From assembly GCA_002435755.1 (NCBI GenBank), contig DIYH01000046.1:232585-296584 (forward strand): a stretch of DNA of 64,000 bases. Reading direction: 5' to 3'. Made by a program: the position numbers and the translations under genes. Positions 57,974 through 64,000 of this stretch are shown here, one piece after another. Every line of letters begins with the position of its first letter. Position 1 is the stretch's first letter. Under the pieces are notes generated by a model that worked only from the letters and a program-made list of their open reading frames with translations, was not told the DNA's origin and made no database searches. Origin of the DNA: Flammeovirgaceae bacterium UBA6059. Its GTDB lineage: Bacteria; Bacteroidota; Bacteroidia; Cytophagales; Cyclobacteriaceae.

Positions 57974-60019
57974 TTAAAATCGCGCTTTCAAATCAATGTA
58001 GAAGTTCCTACCTGGCCTGAGTATACGACCGATATCAAAATGCTCCCGGTAGCTTTCGTTCAGCAGGTTATCAACACCTAAGCCCAAACCAATACTATTG
58101 TCATTGACCTCAAAGGACTTGTTGATCCTGAGGTTGACCAGATAGTAAGATGGTGTCGTTGGCTCATTAAACTTCTCACTTACCCTATGCTGTGCTGAAG
58201 CCCACTCGAGCTCTGTCCTCCAGTTGATCCCCAGCCACTGCTGATCAAAAGCTGTATTAACCTTGAACGGAGGCATTTGTGGCAGTGGGTCATCTTCAAA
58301 GTCCTTACCGTAGACATACTTCATCTCACTGGATAGTCTGCTTGATCGACTCAACTCATAAGCTCCTCGTAACTCACCTCCCAACATGGTGGCATTACCC
58401 ACATTGGTATACCATCTCACTCCTTGCGCTCCAATGGTCATGACCTGATATTCGGGTACGTGAATACCCATAATATAATTGTCAAACCTATACATGAAGA
58501 GGTTTGCGTCTAGCTGTAAACGATTGGATTTAAAGGACTCTACAATCTCAAAATGTAGATTCCTCTCCTTTTCAAGATCAGGGTCTCCTAGATAGTCGTG
58601 TCCATCGTGGACATTGAAGAGGTAGAAGCCGAACTGCTCAGATACTGACGGCACCCGTTCACCGTAGGAAACCTTGAAGGTAGTGGTCAGTCTCTTGCCA
58701 GGACGAAAGCTAAGATTCACTGAGGTATTGATAAGCTGCTCCTTGCGAACCTCAGTACCTGACCTGCCGAAAACATTTAATTGCCGTTCTCCAAAGTCAC
58801 TATCTATACTCGTACGGGCCTCATCTAACCTCGCTGTGGTATGTAGCTGCCATAGCTCACCAAGCGATCTCTGATAGTCGAGCTCCATACCTGCTTGAGA
58901 CCTACGGATATTGGGCCAGGTCAGCATAAACATCGGTAGCTCAGATGGATCATTGGGATACATCGTCATTTCCGCATATGATAGGTTGGTAAAGTAGTCT
59001 GCTTTAAATGAGAGTTGCTGCCGACTGCTACTCGTCAGGACACCCTTAAAATAGCCACCTGAAGTACTGCTCGTACCAGGCATATCCATATGCATAGCGA
59101 CCGTATCACGATTAGTATCATCCATTTCATGATCGATACTATTATGATAAACCTTTACCTCCGGCCGCTCAAATCGCCAAAGGTTTGTACCAATCCAACC
59201 TACGGAATACATCTTGGCTTTTGCTGAACTCACATCCATCGGTAAGGCAGGGTAGCCTACGTCCCAGGCATCATCACCTACAAAATCAAAAGTGAGTAAG
59301 TCATTATCGGTCAAGCGATAGTATAGTGCTCCAGCATAGTTGATTTTCTCATACTGAGAATAACGCACCTCCTCACCATTGCCATCCGTATAGTTATGGG
59401 CCTTACGGTGAACACCACTCAATCGGACCGCCCAACGGTCCTTGCTATAATTGAAATCCACTGCCTGGTCAAAGGAGCCTGCTGCACTACCGTAGTTAGT
59501 ACTGAATTGTCCCATCCATGGTCTTTCGGCATTAAAAATTGGCTTTTTGAGGTTAAAATTGACTGAACCACCTGTGGTACTCCCAAGCATGTTGCCCTGG
59601 CCGCCAAAACTCACATCAATACCATCGAGACTGATAGGCTCGATATACGCTGATCCCGGATCCATCTTGTCAGTGCATGCACCAAAAACACGCATCCCGT
59701 CTATACTCAGTACATATCGCTCACTCGTCAGCCCTCTTAACATCGGTTCATTAGCGAAACTTCCCCTACGCACCATGCTGACTCCCGGCAGATGGTGAAG
59801 CAGTTGATCGGTATTGCGCATGGTATACCTCCGCTTATCGGTAGACAGAAGCCCATCGTCCGTCTCATGGTTGATCTGCAGCTCATCGAGCGTGATTTCC
59901 ATGGCGATATAGCTCGAACTGGCCATTGAATCGAGCCATGTAAGATAGGCGGTCTCCTTTTGAGCAAGAGCAGACCACCCCAGTCCAAGCATCAGCATTA
60001 ATAATAGCCGCGCTTTCAT
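57974..60019 (-). CDS. OprC/NosA-type TonB-dependent copper receptor
   Basis: 681 residues. A signal peptide (Ser-Ala-Leu-Ala-Gln, about 20) is followed by a plug domain and a 22-strand barrel ending in Leu-Lys-Ala-Arg-Phe. The copper-binding motifs of OprC/NosA are present. CxxxM is Cys115-Thr-Asp-Lys-Met119 in Ala-Cys-Thr-Asp-Lys-Met-Asp-Pro. HxM is His297-Glu-Met299, 182 residues later, close to the spacing in OprC (about 180). Further Met-rich extracellular loops are visible (Met-His-Met-Asp-Met around 309-313). It imports copper across the outer membrane, required for NosZ in denitrifiers. It shares an operon with two metal-binding proteins. Confidence 0.88.
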   Translation of the reverse strand: MKARLLLMLMLGLGWSALAQKETAYLTWLDSMASSSYIAMEITLDELQINHETDDGLLSTDKRRYTMRNTDQLLHHLPGVSMVRRGSFANEPMLRGLTSERYVLSIDGMRVFGACTDKMDPGSAYIEPISLDGIDVSFGGQGNMLGSTTGGSVNFNLKKPIFNAERPWMGQFSTNYGSAAGSFDQAVDFNYSKDRWAVRLSGVHRKAHNYTDGNGEEVRYSQYEKINYAGALYYRLTDNDLLTFDFVGDDAWDVGYPALPMDVSSAKAKMYSVGWIGTNLWRFERPEVKVYHNSIDHEMDDTNRDTVAMHMDMPGTSSTSGGYFKGVLTSSSRQQLSFKADYFTNLSYAEMTMYPNDPSELPMFMLTWPNIRRSQAGMELDYQRSLGELWQLHTTARLDEARTSIDSDFGERQLNVFGRSGTEVRKEQLINTSVNLSFRPGKRLTTTFKVSYGERVPSVSEQFGFYLFNVHDGHDYLGDPDLEKERNLHFEIVESFKSNRLQLDANLFMYRFDNYIMGIHVPEYQVMTIGAQGVRWYTNVGNATMLGGELRGAYELSRSSRLSSEMKYVYGKDFEDDPLPQMPPFKVNTAFDQQWLGINWRTELEWASAQHRVSEKFNEPTTPSYYLVNLRINKSFEVNDNSIGLGLGVDNLLNESYREHFDIGRILRPGRNFYIDLKARF

Positions 60020-60038
60020 CGTTAAGTATTTTAACTAC

Positions 60039-60827
60039 TTATTGAAAAAAGATATCGAAATACGGCTCGCCACAGAGCTCACCATTTTGCAGTAAATCAA
60101 GTCTGATCTGCCAGTCGCCAGTCATTGTAAAGTTGACCTTACCAGAATAATGACCATTTCCAGTATGAACCGGAGCTACATTGTTAGGCGAGCCATGGTC
60201 CATGCTTACCATCCAGGGCTCCAATTCCATGGTCATATTGGTGACGGCAGGCCACTCCATCATAGATTGTCTTTTGTACACTGCAACCTCCAGGTCATTG
60301 ACCCCTACCTGGGGATCTTTTGGGCCTATCATAGCGACAAAGTACTTGGTGCTACCATCAACCTGATCTACAAATGAGGTAAGCTTGGAGTATTCAGGTT
60401 GTAGTATTTCCACAGGTACTTCGATCATTTTATCCAGTACCTCAACATTGACCGTCCAGGTACCCATTTCACCAGAAGGCATTACAAAAACCGTTGCAAA
60501 CTCCAAAGAGCCTCCGGCATTGAGCGCTTGTCCATGAGTATATTCTAATGGTGCACTATGACTCATTGTCATCATGTCCATCATAGGTGTTATTTTGACC
60601 TCACCTGTAATGGGATTGTCATTATTATCAAAGACTTCCAGCATCATAGTGTTGTAACCCACAAAGAAGCGCTCCTGACCAAGTAGTTTGACATTGATTC
60701 CGTCAACAGATGCAGATGCCCACTCTTGAAATGGTGAAACAACATCAGGTGTTGGCTCATCATCATCACCACAACTAGACGCAATGACTATAAGCCCTAT
60801 TAATAGAAATGAGAATAAAGGTTTCAT
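60039..60827 (-). CDS. Met/His-rich YtkA-like lipoprotein
   Basis: 262 residues. Lipobox Ala-Ser-Ser-Cys (about 19). Two YtkA/FixH-like beta-sandwich domains follow. The first contains Pro-Met-Met-Asp-Met-Met-Thr-Met-Ser-His, and the second Met-Thr-Met-Glu-Leu then Met-Asp-His-Gly. These Met/His clusters are typical of periplasmic Cu(I) carriers. It sits between the small Cys protein and the copper receptor, so it probably receives copper from the receptor. Confidence 0.8.
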   Translation of the reverse strand: MKPLFSFLLIGLIVIASSCGDDDEPTPDVVSPFQEWASASVDGINVKLLGQERFFVGYNTMMLEVFDNNDNPITGEVKITPMMDMMTMSHSAPLEYTHGQALNAGGSLEFATVFVMPSGEMGTWTVNVEVLDKMIEVPVEILQPEYSKLTSFVDQVDGSTKYFVAMIGPKDPQVGVNDLEVAVYKRQSMMEWPAVTNMTMELEPWMVSMDHGSPNNVAPVHTGNGHYSGKVNFTMTGDWQIRLDLLQNGELCGEPYFDIFFQ

Positions 60828-60937
60828 TATTGTATGATTTAATGGATAGTAAATACTAACAGCAGTTCAACTCATAAGTCAAAAACTGTCAAAAAAAGCA
60901 AAGTGATTAACTGCACTCTGCAAGCAGTACGCATGTA

Positions 60938-61297
60938 CTATCCTTTCTGGGGTGGACGGAAACAATCCAATAAAACCATGTAATTGTAATTCTGAGTGAC
61001 AAAGGTGTTGTCAGACTCTGCCAAGAGCGTGCTTCCAAGAAGCGTTGGCAATTCTGACTTGAAGAACTCAAAATTAGAGGGTATAGGTGCAAGTTTCCGT
61101 TGTTCCGACTGATCTGAAGATTTCATCTTCAAGGCAAGTATACATTTACCATCACAGTTGAGTTCCGGACGGTCGATATTCTCGCAATTGGCCTTGTAGG
61201 TATCAGAGTTAACGTAGTAGTCCAATAAAAACCCTGATGAATAGAATAAATGGACGGTAATGGTCATCAGTAGGATATGTGCTATTACCGTTCTCAT
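60938..61297 (-). CDS. Small exported Cys-rich protein of the copper-import operon
   Basis: About 119 residues from the ATG at 61297. A signal or anchor helix (about 7-26) is followed by Cys-Glu-Asn-Ile-Asp-Arg-Pro-Glu-Leu-Asn-Cys-Asp-Gly-Lys-Cys-Ile, a possible metal or disulfide site with three cysteines, and another Cys near the C-terminus. No family name is certain. It is the first gene of the operon and lies 35 bases from the TATGA-N6-TCATA box. Confidence 0.7.
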   Translation of the reverse strand: MRTVIAHILLMTITVHLFYSSGFLLDYYVNSDTYKANCENIDRPELNCDGKCILALKMKSSDQSEQRKLAPIPSNFEFFKSELPTLLGSTLLAESDNTFVTQNYNYMVLLDCFRPPQKG

Positions 61298-61332
61298 CGT
61301 GTACAATATTAAATGGAATCATACACCTGTTT

Positions 61333-61348
61333 TATGACCTTAGTCATA
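61333..61348 (-). promoter_or_regulatory. Palindromic box TATGA-N6-TCATA upstream of the copper-import operon
   Basis: TATGA-CCTTAG-TCATA, the third copy, and the most symmetric because the inner C/G also pair (TATGAC-N4-GTCATA). It lies 35 bases upstream of the ATG at 61297 heading the Cys protein, lipoprotein and receptor operon. Confidence 0.6.
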
Positions 61349-61705
61349 GCGCTATCATTCTTCGGTCAGATATAAGGTCATCAGTCTCGTGTTAAAAGAG
61401 CGGGTTGCGCACAGCACAACTTGTGCTTTTATAGAACATGACTTATTCTTAAAAAATCATTGGCTCGTACTACCAACCTTTCTTGTATTGGGAGGGTCTT
61501 CCTAGCAAATCTTATCAATAATTAATCACCGGTGGATTACTATGGTAAAGGCTCGTATCCTGGAGAGTAATAATTACTTATAGGTTAGCAATATTTAACG
61601 ATCAAATCTGACTTATTTGAAGTTTTTATTGTATTTTCCTGTTATCAGGTTATTGACTGAAGAGTTAGCCAGAGAATAATAATTCCCAATCTGTTACAAG
61701 GACCT
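61349..61705. other. Divergent intergenic region, no gene seen
   Basis: This lies between the copper-import operon box and the start of the large secreted protein. A small dyad AGCAC-AACTT-GTGCT followed by TTTTAT is near 61415-61435. No open frame looks coding. It should hold the promoter of the rightward gene at 61706. Confidence 0.4.
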
Positions 61706-64000
61706 ATGGACCATATTGCATTTCGTTGTTTTCGCCTATTATTATTACTGCTATTTGTTTTTCAACAGGCATTTGCTAACACAGCACCCACCGTTCCTGC
61801 ACTAGTCTATCCTATTGAAAATGATCCCAACTTCACCAATGAACTGCTTTGGTTCATTTGGGAAAAAAGTAATGATGTAGATGCTGATCCTGTCTCTTAC
61901 GACCTCTATATAGGTATTGACGAACTGGAGCTCGTTGCACGTGATATGGGTTCAATCAACTACGCTAATGATAGTGTAGTCGTTGTTCTTGATAATGAAG
62001 AGAGCGATAGCGTTGCGGCTGTGCTCATCGGTCACCTGTCACCTAATACTACTTATAAATGGAAAATAGTGGCCAGAGATGGCAACGGTGGTGTCTCCGA
62101 AAGTGATACATGGAGTTTCACAATTGGGGATATCAATATTTATGCACCAACGGTACCTGATCAGCCCACTCCTACTAACACCACTACAAATGTCGATACA
62201 AAGCCCAGCCTTTCATGGCAACCAAGTACAGATCGGGATGGTCATTCCGTTGTATATGATATTTTCCTGGATACAAAAAGCTCACTTACCAATCAAATAG
62301 CATCGGGCCTTACTGATCCGATATTCAATGTATCTCAAGAGCTGCAAGGTAATACCCAATACTTCTGGAAAATAGTGGCTAGTGATGGGAAAGGTAAAGA
62401 GACTACCAGTACTACATGGGAGTTTACTACACGGAATAGGCCTCCTTTGTCTGCTCAGCTTGTCTCTCCTCAACATACGGCCACAGATATTGGTCATAAC
62501 ACCAACTTCTCCTGGGCCCCATCTACAGACCCTGATAATGACGATTTGTACTACGAGCTATGGTATGGTACCACCATATTACCCGACAAGAGCATCACCC
62601 TGGATGGGACCAGCATCTCCTTGCTTCTGTCTGCCGGTACTACCTATTATTGGAAAGTCGTGACAATCGATGTTCATGGTGATCGATCAGAAAGTGAAGT
62701 CTGGAGTTTCACAACTACCACGGAAGTGGGTAATGCATCCCCTTCACAGCCACTGTTGGTTTTTCCTATAGACGCGGCAAGTGAAGTAGTACTTGAACCC
62801 ACGCTGCAGTGGCAAGCCTCCAATGACACTGATAATGATGACATCCTGTACGATCTGTACCTTGGTCCGCACCCTGACAGTCTCAAACTGGAAGCATCAG
62901 AGCTGGTATCTACTTCATATGATCTGATCTTATCATCCGGGAACACCTGGTATTGGCAGATAGTTGCCTATGATAGAAAAGGAGGTGTAGTAGGTAGTGA
63001 GATCAGGGAGTTTGCGACCACAACTAAGGATGTGGAACTCGCACTATTGGGGGTTTATTATAGATACAGGCATCCCTCTTTATTGTTTGAGTATACTCGT
63101 GAATCAATGATGCCCGAGTTTGACGTCAGTATACCAGACTATTTGACAAGGGGCAAAACCGATATGACCGATGCTGTTGTCATAGCATTGTTTTATGATA
63201 ATCCTTCCAGCGTTGTATCAGTTGACGTTCCAAACGGCTTCTCTGTGAGTGAGTCCATCACCTATACGCGAGGACTCCCCAATGATGCCGCACGCACATT
63301 CAAGATAGAAGGTGATTTCTCTTTGGGAGCTACCGCAAAAGTCACACTACAGCAGGGAGTAGCAATACGCACCTATGAAGTAGAGCTAACTGTCAACCAG
63401 TTACCCACGAAACCGCTATTACTCACCCCTGGGGCAGAAGAAGCTGATGTGGACTTTGTACCGACCTTCACATGGGAAGGGGGCGATGATCCTGATGGCG
63501 GTGACATGATTTACCGCATCCTTTTGGGTACTTCTGCAGATGCGTTGCGCCCCTTTGGATTTACCTTCAACAATAAGAGCTACCAGGGCAATCTCCAGGC
63601 CTTGTCCCCTGGTCAGCAGTATGTATGGAAAGTAGTGGCAACAGATAGAAACGCCGAGACCATCGAGAGTTCTTTAAGTTACTTCAGGACAAAAGGTCTC
63701 CTCAACGAGGGTTTATCTATACGCTATCCCAGGGAGATCTCTACTTATGTCGATACTGAAACCGAGCTCATATGGTCGTTCAATACCGCAGATACTTATC
63801 ATTATGAGGTCTTCCTGGACGTAAACCCTAACCCACGAAGTATTGTGAAAAATGTAAGTGATACCCGCTATGCGGTTCAGGGGCTGGCACATGATACCAA
63901 GTATTATTGGAAGGTAGTGTCTCATAATGATCAAGGAGTCGTCGAGTCCACTGAGGTAAGGCAGTTCACCACCAAGCCGATGGACGGGAATGAAACAGGG
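61706..64000 (+). CDS. Large secreted protein with fibronectin type III-like repeats, 3'-truncated
   Basis: The frame from ATG 61706 is open without a stop for 765 codons to the window end. A signal peptide (Leu-Leu-Leu-Leu-Leu-Leu-Phe-Val, cleaved near Ala-Phe-Ala) is followed by about six repeated beta-sandwich modules of 85-100 residues. Each has the phrase Tyr-x-Trp-Lys-Ile/Val-Val-Ala-x-Asp and ends with a strand of the Trp-Ser/Glu-Phe-Thr-Thr type, as in fibronectin type III domains. A differing module lies around residues 440-570. It is probably a cell-surface or secreted adhesin/enzyme; the C-terminal domain is outside the window. Confidence 0.85.
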   Translation, partial: MDHIAFRCFRLLLLLLFVFQQAFANTAPTVPALVYPIENDPNFTNELLWFIWEKSNDVDADPVSYDLYIGIDELELVARDMGSINYANDSVVVVLDNEESDSVAAVLIGHLSPNTTYKWKIVARDGNGGVSESDTWSFTIGDINIYAPTVPDQPTPTNTTTNVDTKPSLSWQPSTDRDGHSVVYDIFLDTKSSLTNQIASGLTDPIFNVSQELQGNTQYFWKIVASDGKGKETTSTTWEFTTRNRPPLSAQLVSPQHTATDIGHNTNFSWAPSTDPDNDDLYYELWYGTTILPDKSITLDGTSISLLLSAGTTYYWKVVTIDVHGDRSESEVWSFTTTTEVGNASPSQPLLVFPIDAASEVVLEPTLQWQASNDTDNDDILYDLYLGPHPDSLKLEASELVSTSYDLILSSGNTWYWQIVAYDRKGGVVGSEIREFATTTKDVELALLGVYYRYRHPSLLFEYTRESMMPEFDVSIPDYLTRGKTDMTDAVVIALFYDNPSSVVSVDVPNGFSVSESITYTRGLPNDAARTFKIEGDFSLGATAKVTLQQGVAIRTYEVELTVNQLPTKPLLLTPGAEEADVDFVPTFTWEGGDDPDGGDMIYRILLGTSADALRPFGFTFNNKSYQGNLQALSPGQQYVWKVVATDRNAETIESSLSYFRTKGLLNEGLSIRYPREISTYVDTETELIWSFNTADTYHYEVFLDVNPNPRSIVKNVSDTRYAVQGLAHDTKYYWKVVSHNDQGVVESTEVRQFTTKPMDGNETG

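Noticed and set aside
61349..61705. Possible tRNA or small RNA gene in the intergenic region
   Set aside because: No cloverleaf or CCA end could be drawn; only a short AGCAC/GTGCT dyad is visible.

Overview
The window reads as chromosomal DNA from an aerobic to facultatively denitrifying member of the Bacteroidota, most likely a marine Cytophagales-type organism. The evidence is the gene content: a clade II (Sec-exported) nitrous oxide reductase operon, DUF5777 beta-barrels, an HYC_CC_PP-type copper protein, 780-residue FtsX-type permeases with no ATPase partner, a TonB receptor with a carboxypeptidase-like N-terminal domain, an HMA-AraC copper regulator, many SPII lipoproteins and few recognisable Shine-Dalgarno sequences. 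No tRNA, rRNA, CRISPR array, transposase or phage gene was recognised. The right edge cuts a large secreted protein, and the left edge probably cuts a small membrane protein.

Layout. 1-6 kb: OsmC-like protein, a TIM-barrel sugar isomerase-like protein, a degenerate M23 lipoprotein, a Nos-type cytochrome c and a hybrid histidine kinase with a perfect FNR-like box at its start. 6.4-9.8 kb: icmF (fused isobutyryl-CoA mutase and its GTPase chaperone). 10-12 kb: a haem lipoprotein / DUF5777 barrel / YceI operon, a phytase-esterase-like lipoprotein, then an ECF42 sigma module (NTF2-like, DGPF, sigma) at 13.2-15.2 kb. 15-19 kb: hydrolase, outer-membrane barrel and DUF3179 lipoprotein. 19-21.6 kb: modE-modA-modB-modC behind a perfect palindrome. 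21.8-27.9 kb: mixed membrane proteins, a Crp/Fnr regulator, a TlpA/sialidase-like pair and a YcaQ-like glycosylase.

27.9-34.6 kb is a copper operon: HYC-type protein, TonB receptor, HMA protein, DUF3347 lipoprotein, HMA-AraC regulator and CopA. 34.7-37.9 kb is a second haem-lipoprotein/DUF5777 operon. It has three c-type domains, two of them CX4CH, and InlB-like repeats. 38-46 kb: FtsX-type permease, hemA with an overlapping DUF3050 gene, and exported katG divergent from oxyR. 46-56 kb: nitrous oxide reduction, read leftwards as Crp/Fnr regulator, cytochrome c, nosZ, two paralogous nosB-like membrane proteins, nosL, nosD, nosF, nosY and a NnrS-like protein. 56-61 kb: a DUF2249-RIC di-iron protein, a fasciclin lipoprotein, and an OprC/NosA-type copper receptor operon.

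The most interesting joint reading is a small regulon. The palindrome TATGA-N6-TCATA occurs upstream of the nos operon, between the RIC and fasciclin genes, and upstream of the outer-membrane copper-import operon. The nos-linked Crp/Fnr protein has a non-classical recognition helix (ETVIR). The other Crp/Fnr protein in the window has the FNR-like EVVSR, which fits the TTGAT-N4-ATCAA box near the histidine kinase. This suggests that NO/N2O metabolism and copper acquisition for NosZ are switched on together.
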